Of a stretch of DNA of 5,605 nt, positions 1-5,605 are shown one piece after another. Source of the stretch: Flavobacterium sp. (GTDB taxonomy: Bacteria; Bacteroidota; Bacteroidia; Flavobacteriales; Flavobacteriaceae); assembly GCA_019105125.1 (NCBI GenBank), contig JAHRWO010000173.1, positions 1-5,605 on the forward strand, written 5' to 3'. The position numbers were made by a program, and so were the translations under genes. A model generated the notes under the pieces. It saw only the letters and a program-made list of their open reading frames with translations, had not been told where the DNA came from and ran no database searches. Positions within the stretch are counted from its first letter, which is position 1. Each line of letters starts with the position of its first letter.

Positions 1-1490
1 GCAACTTTAGCGTTGTCGCGAGTTGCTTTTATTTGCTCCAAACGTTCAATTTGCTGTTTGCGCACCATTTGGTTATCCACATCCAAAATATGTAACGGAT
101 CTTCTTTTTCCAAACGGTATTTGTTCACCCCAACAATAATATCTTGACTACTGTCAATACGCGCTTGTTTACGCGCAGCAGCTTCTTCAATTCTTAGTTT
201 TGGAATTCCAGCTTCAATAGCTTTTGTCATTCCGCCTAATTCTTCTACTTCTTCAATTAATGCCCAAGCTTTTTCAGCAATTTCTGCTGTTAAACTTTCT
301 ACATAATAACTTCCTGCCCAAGGGTCAACCGTTTTGCAGATTTTGGTTTCTTCTTGTAAAAAGATTTGCGTATTACGAGCAATTCGTGCGGAGAAATCGG
401 TTGGTAAAGCAATCGCTTCGTCTAAAGCATTGGTGTGTAACGATTGAGTTCCTCCAAAAGCTGCTGCAGCGGCTTCAATCGCAGTTCGAGCTACGTTATT
501 GAAAGGATCTTGCTCGGTTAAACTCCAACCCGAAGTTTGGCAATGCGTTCTTAAAGCCAATGATTTTTCGTCTTTTGGGTTGAATTGTTTCAATAATTTT
601 GCCCAAAGCATACGACCGGCACGCATTTTAGCAATTTCCATAAAATGATTCATTCCAATCGCCCAGAAAAACGAAAGACGAGGAGCGAAGGTGTCAATAT
701 CCATTCCAGCAGCTAAACCAGTGCGAATGTATTCCAAGCCATCTGCTAAAGTGTAAGCCAATTCAATATCTGCAGTAGCTCCCGCTTCTTGCATGTGGTA
801 ACCCGAAATCGAAATCGAGTTGAATTTTGGCATATTTTTACTCGTATACTCGAAAATATCCGCAATAATTTTCATCGAAGGCGTTGGTGGATAAATGTAG
901 GTATTTCGCACCATGAATTCCTTCAAAATGTCATTCTGAATCGTTCCTGATAATAGGTTAGGAGCAACGCCTTGTTCTTCCGCTGCCACGATATAGAATG
1001 CCATAATTGGTAAAACCGCACCATTCATCGTCATCGAAACCGACATTTCACCTAACGGAATTTGATCGAAAAGTACTTTCATATCTTCCACCGAGTCAAT
1101 CGCAACTCCCGCTTTTCCAACGTCACCAACTACTCGTTCGTGGTCAGAATCGTAGCCTCGGTGAGTTGCTAAATCGAAAGCTACGGATAAACCTTTTTGT
1201 CCAGCCGCTAAGTTTCTTCTGTAAAAAGCGTTACTTTCTTCCGCAGTTGAAAATCCCGCATATTGACGAATCGTCCAAGGTCTGCGAACGTACATAGTTG
1301 CGTAAGGTCCGCGTAAATTAGGTGCAAAACCAGCTCCAAAACCAAGGTGCTCTAAAGTAGCAATATCTTCTTTAGTGTAAGTTGGTTTTAACTCGATGTT
1401 TTCAGCTGTAGTGAAATTATCCGCATTAGTACTTTTTACTTTTGCCTTTTCACTTTTGCCTAATTCTAAATGTTGTATATCTTTTCTCAT
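1..1490 (-). CDS. mutB: Methylmalonyl-CoA mutase large (catalytic) subunit, C-terminus outside the window
   Basis: Catalyses the adenosylcobalamin-dependent interconversion of (R)-methylmalonyl-CoA and succinyl-CoA in the cytoplasm, the last step of propionyl-CoA breakdown; it works as a heterodimer with MutA. I translated 496 codons from the ATG at 1490-1488. They cover the N-terminal segment and the substrate-binding TIM barrel up to the linker (GVNKYRLE, then a helical stretch ending ATRDNAKV). Family proteins are about 700 residues, so the C-terminal cobalamin-binding domain (DxHxxG) should lie left of position 1. By alignment from memory with the Propionibacterium enzyme, Tyr77 (RQYAGF), Arg195 (FMVRNTY) and Tyr231-His232 (SGYHMQ) match its Tyr89, Arg207 and Tyr243-His244. 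The Tyr/Arg pair marks methylmalonyl-CoA mutase; isobutyryl-CoA mutase has Phe/Gln there. The start lies 2 bases after the mutA stop (TAA-TC-ATG), indicating co-translation. It looks richer in GC than the genes upstream. Confidence 0.97.
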   Translation of the reverse strand, partial: MRKDIQHLELGKSEKAKVKSTNADNFTTAENIELKPTYTKEDIATLEHLGFGAGFAPNLRGPYATMYVRRPWTIRQYAGFSTAEESNAFYRRNLAAGQKGLSVAFDLATHRGYDSDHERVVGDVGKAGVAIDSVEDMKVLFDQIPLGEMSVSMTMNGAVLPIMAFYIVAAEEQGVAPNLLSGTIQNDILKEFMVRNTYIYPPTPSMKIIADIFEYTSKNMPKFNSISISGYHMQEAGATADIELAYTLADGLEYIRTGLAAGMDIDTFAPRLSFFWAIGMNHFMEIAKMRAGRMLWAKLLKQFNPKDEKSLALRTHCQTSGWSLTEQDPFNNVARTAIEAAAAAFGGTQSLHTNALDEAIALPTDFSARIARNTQIFLQEETKICKTVDPWAGSYYVESLTAEIAEKAWALIEEVEELGGMTKAIEAGIPKLRIEEAAARKQARIDSSQDIIVGVNKYRLEKEDPLHILDVDNQMVRKQQIERLEQIKATRDNAKV

Positions 1491-1492
1491 GA

Positions 1493-2857
1493 TTATTGCT
1501 CTTGAGATAATCGTTCTTGTTCTAATTTTTCAGCCAAACGTTTTTCGATAATCGGTGTGATTAGCGTTTTTCTGGCGTTTTGTTTTACGAAAGGATACAA
1601 TTCCAAATCGTTTTTCATTTGGTCGTTTTTGTTTGGATACTTGTTCGTTCCCAATAAAACTTCTTTCCCTGAATCGAAAAGTTCTTGTTCTTTTTGTGCG
1701 CTTTCGTTGATTTTTCTCTGAATTGTTCCATCGATTAATTGTGAAATCAATCCGCCATTTTTCTCGATGTCTTTGAATAATTCTAATGCTTTTTCGGCTA
1801 ATTGCTCAGTTAATGTTTCAATGTAATAAGCGCCATCAGCAGGATTATTCACTTTGTCGAAATAACTTTCGTGTTTTAAAACTAATAATTGGTTTCTCGA
1901 AATTCTATCGCCAAATTCGTTGTCTTTATGATAAATGGCATCGTAAGCTAAATTCGCAACCGCATCCGCTCCACCCAATATTGCCGACATACATTCAGTA
2001 GTCGTACGTAACATATTTACGTTGTAATCATATAATGTTTTGTTACGTTTTGTTGGAGTTGCTACGATATGACAATCAAAATTATGATTGAATTCTGAAG
2101 CTAATGTATTGAATAAAAGGCGTAAAGCTCTTAGTTTTGCGATTTCGAAAAAGTAATTTGTTCCAACAGCAACTTCAATCGTAATCGGTTGATTGATAGC
2201 CGGAATTCTATTGAAATATTCGTTTGCGTGTGCTAAAGTGTAAGCCAATTGTTGTACAATATTCGCACCTGCATTTTGATAAATTCCGCTTGAAATAGTT
2301 AAAAATGGAACAGTTGTTTTTGAAGTAATTGTATTTAATTTCTCAAAATCTTTTTCAAGATTTTCAAACCAATTGCCATCTTTTACTAATTGTCCGATTG
2401 GATCATTTTGAATAAAGATGTTAGCTTTGTTTTTTGAAGCAAATTCATTGATTTTATTCGAAAATTCTACAGAAAGAAATGGTAAACTGAAATAATAATT
2501 CACATTTTCTAAAGGAAGATTTTGTATCAACTCGTCAATGGAAACGGCATCATTTTCTAAAGTAAAACGAACACTTTCTGCTCCTCTTTGTAATGTTTCT
2601 AACGCACGAGCATTCGATTTTTTTAAATCGTGAACAAAAATATTTTGAACAATAGCAAAGGGTTTCGAAGGAGTGATAGCATTCAAATTCACCTCAGTTT
2701 CATCATTGTGATAAAACGGTTTCACTTTAATGCCTTCCGGACTTTCCCAAACTAAAGTTTCGTTGTAATCAGCACCTTTTAGTTCGTATTGAATTTGTTG
2801 CTTCCATTGTTTAGAAGAAACGGCTTCAAAATCGGAAAATAAATTGTTGTTAGCCAC
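1493..2857 (-). CDS. mutA: Methylmalonyl-CoA mutase small (non-catalytic) subunit, short form
   Basis: Partner subunit of MutB, 454 residues. It is a diverged paralogue of MutB: residues 284-410 ([53 protein letters not shown]) line up with the equivalent MutB stretch ([51 protein letters not shown]). Where MutB has [10 protein letters not shown], this protein has SGIYQNAGA (190-198), so the catalytic His is absent, as expected for the structural subunit. The protein stops after a charged helix ([17 protein letters not shown]) just past the barrel. It therefore has no C-terminal cobalamin-type domain, whereas the Propionibacterium small subunit is about 640 residues. The start is GTG: an in-frame TAA lies two codons upstream, and the next in-frame Met is near residue 282, so no ATG start is possible. 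It begins 11 bases after the ftsB-like stop and ends 2 bases before mutB. Confidence 0.95.
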   Translation of the reverse strand: MANNNLFSDFEAVSSKQWKQQIQYELKGADYNETLVWESPEGIKVKPFYHNDETEVNLNAITPSKPFAIVQNIFVHDLKKSNARALETLQRGAESVRFTLENDAVSIDELIQNLPLENVNYYFSLPFLSVEFSNKINEFASKNKANIFIQNDPIGQLVKDGNWFENLEKDFEKLNTITSKTTVPFLTISSGIYQNAGANIVQQLAYTLAHANEYFNRIPAINQPITIEVAVGTNYFFEIAKLRALRLLFNTLASEFNHNFDCHIVATPTKRNKTLYDYNVNMLRTTTECMSAILGGADAVANLAYDAIYHKDNEFGDRISRNQLLVLKHESYFDKVNNPADGAYYIETLTEQLAEKALELFKDIEKNGGLISQLIDGTIQRKINESAQKEQELFDSGKEVLLGTNKYPNKNDQMKNDLELYPFVKQNARKTLITPIIEKRLAEKLEQERLSQEQ

Positions 2858-2868
2858 GAATTATGTAT

Positions 2869-3222
2869 TTAATTGTTACTAGTTGTTTTTTCGGCAGCAG
2901 CTTTTTTTTCGTCTTCAAACTCGATGATGTAGATGTCTTCGTTATCGCGTTTCATGTAATACTTCTCGCGAGCGTATTTTTCTACACGGTCATCGTTTTT
3001 CAACTCTTTGATTTTTATGCTGTCTTTTTTTATTTCAGTTTTATAGTACTGAATATTATCTTCAATTTCTTCAATTTCTTTATCCAAAACACGATGTTCT
3101 AAATAGGAGTAATTATCGAAAAAAAGCATCCAAACAGAAAAAAGAATTAATACCAAAACGTAGCGATTCATTACGAATGCTAAAAACGGATATTTGGCAA
3201 TTAAATTCTTGATTTTGTTCAT
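2869..3222 (-). CDS. FtsB/DivIC-type septum formation initiator (small bitopic coiled-coil protein)
   Basis: Small division protein of 117 residues. Family members form a complex with FtsL and FtsQ/DivIB that recruits and activates septal peptidoglycan synthesis. The layout is typical of the family: a short basic cytoplasmic N-terminus (MNKIKNLIAKYPF), one membrane segment at about residues 18-35 (rich in V, L, I and F), then a charged coiled coil at about 40-76 (LDKEIEEIEDNIQYYKTEIKK). The family signature follows at about 79-100 (RVEKYAREKYYMKRDNEDIYII), a close fit to the AREkyxmkrpgE-vy pattern. A short acidic and Ala/Lys/Thr/Asn tail ends the protein. The ATG overlaps the udk stop by one base (TAATG), so ribosomes probably reinitiate from udk. 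FtsB and DivIC cannot be told apart from sequence alone, so no symbol is given. The plus-strand open frame across this gene is rich in Phe and Val and is only its complement. Confidence 0.9.
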   Translation of the reverse strand: MNKIKNLIAKYPFLAFVMNRYVLVLILFSVWMLFFDNYSYLEHRVLDKEIEEIEDNIQYYKTEIKKDSIKIKELKNDDRVEKYAREKYYMKRDNEDIYIIEFEDEKKAAAEKTTSNN

Positions 3223-3830
3223 TATGCGATTCTTTGATTAATTACGGCACGCACTACATCGATAGCTACCGTGTTATATTTGTCATTTGGAATGATAATA
3301 TCTGCAAAAGCCTTTGTAGGCTCAATAAATTGTTCGTGCATTGGTTTTAAAGTGGTTTGATAACGATTCAAAACCTCTTCCATATCACGACCACGTTCAG
3401 CAATATCACGTTTTAAACGACGAATTAATCGTTCGTCAGAATCGGCATGTACATAAACTTTAATGTCAAACATCTCTCTTAATTCTGGATTAGTCAAAAT
3501 TAAGATACCTTCCACAATCATTACTTTTCTTGGATGGGTGATGACCTTGTCGTCAGTTCTGTCGTGAGTTACGAAAGAATAAACAGGTTGTTCAATGGTT
3601 TTTCCTGCTTTCAAATCTTTAAGATGCGCTACTAACAATTCAAAGTCAATCGCTCTTGGATGATCAAAATTGATTTTAGTACGCTCTTCATAACTTAAAT
3701 GATGCGTTTCTTTGTAATAGGAGTCTTGAGAAATAATACCAACTTCAGTAGCAGGTAACTCATTCATAATCTGATGAACAACTGTTGTTTTTCCGCTTCC
3801 GGTTCCTCCGGCAATTCCAATAATTAGCAT
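3222..3830 (-). CDS. udk: Uridine kinase (uridine/cytidine kinase), pyrimidine salvage
   Basis: Phosphorylates uridine and cytidine to UMP and CMP with ATP or GTP, in the cytoplasm. With the ATG at 3830 the product has 202 residues, the usual size for the family. Visible motifs: P-loop GGTGSGKT at 8-15; nucleoside-binding QDSYY at 35-39 and NFDHPRAID at 54-62; VYSFVTHDRT at 83-92; the Walker B-like strand MIVEGIL at 104-110; and the lid region RRLKRDIAERGRD at 137-149. An in-frame TTG at 3860 would add ten residues, but it lies inside a good -7 promoter element and would put extra residues before the P-loop strand, so I reject it. The gene is first of a four-gene minus-strand operon and its TAA overlaps the next gene's ATG by one base. 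The link to division and B12 genes looks like shared transcription rather than a shared pathway. Confidence 0.97.
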   Translation of the reverse strand: MLIIGIAGGTGSGKTTVVHQIMNELPATEVGIISQDSYYKETHHLSYEERTKINFDHPRAIDFELLVAHLKDLKAGKTIEQPVYSFVTHDRTDDKVITHPRKVMIVEGILILTNPELREMFDIKVYVHADSDERLIRRLKRDIAERGRDMEEVLNRYQTTLKPMHEQFIEPTKAFADIIIPNDKYNTVAIDVVRAVINQRIA

Positions 3831-3857
3831 ATAAAAGGTTGTCTTGTTTAATTTTAG

Positions 3858-3865
3858 CAAAAATA
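3858..3865 (-). promoter_or_regulatory. Putative -7 element for the udk-ftsB-mutA-mutB operon
   Basis: Read on the minus strand this is TATTTTTG, an exact match to the Bacteroidetes -7 consensus TAnnTTTG. Transcription would start near 3850-3853 and give a leader of about 20 bases before the udk ATG at 3830. No TTG is visible at the expected -33 position (about 3883-3890), so the assignment rests on the -7 match and its location. This is the only plausible promoter I see for the four genes. Confidence 0.45.
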
Positions 3866-3979
3866 GAAATAATATTCTAAGTGTTTTTTGTTTTTGGTTA
3901 GAAAGTTTAGGGAATTAGTGCTAAAAAAATATAGGTTAAATGGGTGTGAAAATTTATTTCAAAAAAAGAATTGATTTGT

Positions 3980-4009
3980 TTGGAACAATAGAAATTAGTT
4001 CTATATTTG
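3980..4009 (+). promoter_or_regulatory. Promoter of tRNA-Pro (Bacteroidetes -33/-7 type)
   Basis: TTG at 3980-3982 is followed after 19 bases by TATATTTG at 4002-4009, which fits TAnnTTTG exactly with the normal spacing. The predicted start is near 4014-4016, leaving only a 5-8 base leader before the tRNA at 4022. It is the best-formed promoter in the window and supports the assignment to Bacteroidetes. Confidence 0.75.
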
Positions 4010-4021
4010 CACTCACAAATT

Positions 4022-4096
4022 CGGGGTGTAGCGTAGCCCGGTTATCGCGCCTGCTTTGGGAGCAGGAGGCCGCAGGTTCGAATCCTGCCACCCCGA
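4022..4096 (+). tRNA. tRNA-Pro, anticodon UGG
   Basis: The full cloverleaf can be read. Acceptor stem CGGGGTG (4022-4028) pairs with CACCCCG (4089-4095), with discriminator A at 4096. A short D stem is GCG/CGC (4031-4033 with 4046-4048). The anticodon stem CCTGC/GCAGG (4050-4054 with 4062-4066) encloses the loop TTTGGGA, giving TGG at 4057-4059. The T arm GCAGG-TTCGAAT-CCTGC spans 4072-4088. The gene does not encode the CCA end; the bases after the discriminator are CAAAA. It is a single tRNA with its own promoter and terminator. The 3' end is not repeated elsewhere in the window, so nothing suggests an integrated element here. Confidence 0.98.
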
Positions 4097-4097
4097 C

Positions 4098-4130
4098 AAA
4101 ACCTTCTTGAAACTTCAGGAAGGTTTTTTT
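4098..4130 (+). terminator. Intrinsic terminator of tRNA-Pro
   Basis: An inverted repeat pairs AAACCTTC (4099-4106) with GAAGGTTT (4119-4126). The stem continues inward through one T-G wobble and TGA/TCA to an AACT loop at 4111-4114. A run of seven T at 4124-4130 follows. It begins two bases after the tRNA and separates it from trxB. On the minus strand the following T run is only four bases, so it should act mainly in the plus direction. Confidence 0.9.
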
Positions 4131-4198
4131 ATTGTCAAAAATTATACACTTATAATTAAAACTAATCTAATTTTAAGAAATAATTTTAATTAAAAACT

Positions 4199-4206
4199 TA
4201 CATTTG
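4199..4206 (+). promoter_or_regulatory. Putative -7 element of trxB
   Basis: TACATTTG matches TAnnTTTG exactly and lies 23 bases before the trxB ATG. The predicted start is near 4212, giving a leader of about 18 bases. No TTG stands at the expected -33 position; the upstream 60 bases are almost pure A and T. A terminator ends the tRNA unit at 4130, so trxB needs its own promoter, which favours this site. Confidence 0.55.
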
Positions 4207-4229
4207 CTACTCTTAAAAGATTAAAAGTT

Positions 4230-5177
4230 ATGTCAGATACAATCGAAAAAGTAAAATGTTTAATTATAGGTTCTGGTCCAGCAGGTTATACTGCAGCAAT
4301 TTATGCGGCTAGAGCGAATATGAATCCAGTTTTATATCAAGGTCAACAACCAGGTGGTCAATTAACAACAACTAATGAAGTAGAAAACTTTCCAGGTTAT
4401 CCTGAAGGTGTAACCGGACCAGAAATGATGGTACAGTTGCAAGAGCAAGCAAAACGTTTTGGTTCAGATATTCGCGATGGGTGGGCTACAAAAGTAGATT
4501 TTTCTGGACCTATTCATAAAGTTTGGATTAATGATACGATTGAAATTCACGCAGAAACGGTAATTATTTCTACTGGAGCTTCAGCTAAATATTTAGGATT
4601 AGAATCGGAGCAACATTATTTAAAATTAGGTGGTGGTGTTTCAGCTTGTGCCGTTTGTGATGGTTTTTTCTATAGAAACCAAGAAGTTGTAATCGTTGGA
4701 GCAGGAGATAGCGCTTGTGAAGAAGCACATTACTTATCTAAATTATGTAAAAAAGTAACGATGTTAGTACGTAGCGATAAATTTAGAGCTTCTAAAATTA
4801 TGGCTGAACGTGTTCAAAAAACTGAAAACATCGAAATTTTAATGCACACCGAAACGGAAGAAGTTTTAGGTGACGGACAAGTAGTTACTGGAGTTAAAGT
4901 TAAAAACAGAGCTACAGGAGAAACAAGAGAAATTCCAGCAACTGGATTTTTCGTAGCAATAGGTCACAAACCAAACACAGATATTTTTGCGGATTACATT
5001 ACGCTAGACGAAACTGGTTATATTGTAAATGTTCCAGGAAGTTCTAAAACAAATGTTCCGGGTGTTTTTGTAGCTGGTGATGCGGCAGATCATGTATATC
5101 GTCAGGCAATTACGGCTGCGGGAACAGGTTGTATGGCAGCTTTAGATGCGGAACGTTATTTAGCGGCGAAAGAGTAA
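4230..5177 (+). CDS. trxB: Thioredoxin reductase (low-molecular-weight, NADPH-dependent flavoprotein)
   Basis: Transfers electrons from NADPH through FAD and a redox disulfide to thioredoxin, keeping cytoplasmic thiols reduced. The 315-residue length is normal for the bacterial type. Domains in order: FAD-binding GSGPAGYTAAIYAARA at 14-29; PGGQLTTTNEVENFPGYPEG at 41-60; STGA at 114-117; redox centre CAVCDG with Cys140 and Cys143; NADPH-binding GAGDSACEEA at 157-166; and the closing FAD motif GVFVAGDAAD at 278-287 followed by RQAITAAGTGCMAA. In the 2'-phosphate site, E. coli HRRDxFR appears here as VRSDKFR (180-186), so one of the usual two adjacent Arg is Ser. The ATG at 4230 precedes the first FAD strand by a normal distance; no strong Shine-Dalgarno is present, only an A-rich stretch. 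It is probably a single-gene unit, bounded by terminators at 4098-4130 and 5194-5229. Confidence 0.98.
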   Translation: MSDTIEKVKCLIIGSGPAGYTAAIYAARANMNPVLYQGQQPGGQLTTTNEVENFPGYPEGVTGPEMMVQLQEQAKRFGSDIRDGWATKVDFSGPIHKVWINDTIEIHAETVIISTGASAKYLGLESEQHYLKLGGGVSACAVCDGFFYRNQEVVIVGAGDSACEEAHYLSKLCKKVTMLVRSDKFRASKIMAERVQKTENIEILMHTETEEVLGDGQVVTGVKVKNRATGETREIPATGFFVAIGHKPNTDIFADYITLDETGYIVNVPGSSKTNVPGVFVAGDAADHVYRQAITAAGTGCMAALDAERYLAAKE

Positions 5178-5193
5178 TTAAATTATGAATTAT

Positions 5194-5229
5194 AAAAAAA
5201 AGCTCCTATTGAAAAATAGGAGCTTTTTT
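5194..5229. terminator. Bidirectional intrinsic terminator between trxB and the convergent minus-strand gene
   Basis: A near-perfect hairpin: AGCTCCTATT (5201-5210) pairs with AATAGGAGCT (5215-5224) around a GAAA tetraloop (5211-5214). An A tract on the left (5194-5201) and a T tract on the right (5224-5229) extend the stem and supply a T tail in both directions. It starts 16 bases after the trxB stop. The minus-strand gene's TAG (5208-5206) is inside the left arm, so both convergent genes appear to share the structure. Confidence 0.92.
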
Positions 5230-5605
5230 GTAAATTGATATTATGATTTCATTTAAACAATTTTCACAAACGACAGGTTCAATTTTATAGTCATTTAAAT
5301 AAATATCATAGATGTCTTCTGTTCCTTTATGAATGTTAATTTTTTCTTTTTTGTTTAAAAATATAAGTTGTGAGAGTTTGTAATCATTATTTTCATCTTT
5401 TTTTAAAATTATAACAATTTCATTTGTATTATTTCTGTCATAAATATTTTTTAATAGCTTTTTCAAAAGAAGAAGATATCTTGAACTCAAGATTTAAACT
5501 GTCTACCTTTCTTCTATTTACTATTAATATATTTTCATCTTCAACAAGAATATTTGAGTAATAGTTTTCTGTTTCAATTTTAAAAATTTCTTGAGATACA
5601 GAATT
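5206..5605 (-). pseudogene. Unrecognised AT-rich gene, 5' end outside the window, apparently frameshifted
   Basis: I do not recognise this protein. Read from the right edge, one frame is open for 55 codons (5605 to a TGA at 5440-5438): NSVSQEIFKIETENYY, then ILVEDENILIVNRRKVDS and FKISSSFEKAIKKYL. A second frame, shifted by one base, is open from a TAA at 5496-5494 to a TAG at 5208-5206. It reads NNTNEIVIILKKDENNDYK and ends VVCENCLN, then SIYKKAPIFQ. This second frame has no ATG; its only initiation-type codon near the 5' side is a TTG at 5490. The two overlap at 5441-5493, where an A6 tract (5447-5452 on the minus strand) lies. Removing one base would join them into 132 residues reading SFEKAIKNIYDRNNTNEIV. 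The joined product looks soluble, rich in Asn, Lys, Ile and Glu, with one CxxC near the end. GC content is well below trxB (8 of 60 bases at 5401-5460). A real mutation, a sequencing error, recoding, or two separate small genes remain possible. Confidence 0.6.

Noticed and set aside
224..502. Plus-strand open frame of 92 codons, Leu/Phe/Gln-rich
   Set aside because: It lies wholly inside mutB on the other strand, has low-complexity shadow composition and no start context; mutB is certain here.
1007..1297. Plus-strand open frame of 96 codons
   Set aside because: Antisense to the most conserved part of mutB (catalytic Tyr77 region); it is a complement shadow.
1..1490. Large subunit as isobutyryl-CoA or another acyl-CoA mutase
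   Set aside because: Tyr77 and Arg195 are the methylmalonyl-CoA mutase residues; isobutyryl-CoA mutase has Phe and Gln at these places.
1786..2001. Plus-strand open frame of 71 codons
   Set aside because: Antisense shadow of mutA with no recognisable protein features.
2863..3102. Plus-strand frame of 79 codons that resembles a hydrophobic Phe/Val protein
   Set aside because: The hydrophobicity comes from complementing the Lys/Glu-rich coiled coil of the FtsB-like gene.
3866..3979. Possible small RNA or peptide in the AT-rich gap between udk and the tRNA promoter
   Set aside because: No open frame of note, no hairpin with a T run and no further promoter match; it looks like ordinary divergent intergenic DNA.
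4022..4096. tRNA-Pro as an attachment site for an integrated element
   Set aside because: No direct repeat of the tRNA 3' end, no integrase and no foreign block next to it in the window.
4184..4195. Perfect 12-base palindrome TTTTAATTAAAA just upstream of the trxB -7 element, a possible operator
   Set aside because: In DNA made almost only of A and T such palindromes are common by chance, and there is no second copy or known motif.

Overview
The window looks like a chromosomal segment of a low-GC member of the Bacteroidetes, most likely a flavobacterium. The base composition is AT-rich, and ribosome-binding sites are weak or absent. Promoters match the Bacteroidetes/Flavobacterium form TTG-N19-TAnnTTTG, best seen in front of the tRNA. 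The protein sequences (Udk, TrxB, the two methylmalonyl-CoA mutase subunits) also have a flavobacterial character. The taxonomic call is an inference from sequence style, not from a search.

Left part (1-3830, all minus strand): a tightly packed four-gene operon read from right to left: udk (uridine kinase), an FtsB/DivIC-type septum formation initiator, mutA (small subunit of methylmalonyl-CoA mutase) and mutB (large, catalytic subunit, cut by the window edge). The junctions are a 1-base stop/start overlap, an 11-base gap and a 2-base gap, so the genes are almost certainly co-transcribed and partly translationally coupled. The first two genes serve pyrimidine salvage and cell division. The last two form the B12-dependent enzyme linking propionyl-CoA breakdown to succinyl-CoA. 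MutB keeps the residues that separate methylmalonyl-CoA mutase from isobutyryl-CoA mutase. MutA lacks the active-site His and has no C-terminal cobalamin-binding domain.

Middle (3831-4229): a divergent regulatory region. A minus-strand promoter element for udk overlaps a false upstream TTG start. On the plus strand lie a well-formed promoter, tRNA-Pro(UGG), a strong hairpin-plus-T terminator, and a promoter element for trxB.

Right part (4230-5605): trxB on the plus strand, a complete low-molecular-weight thioredoxin reductase with a CAVC redox centre. It converges on an extremely AT-rich, unrecognised minus-strand gene that enters from the right edge. A GAAA-loop hairpin with A and T tracts lies between them, and the unknown gene's stop codon is inside the hairpin. 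This gene appears frameshifted: one open frame runs from the edge to 5438, a second frame with no ATG carries on to 5206, and losing one base near an A6 tract would join them.

Most of the window is ordinary housekeeping sequence. No mobile element, CRISPR array or defence system is visible. The item most deserving a second look is the broken or recoded AT-rich gene at the right edge.
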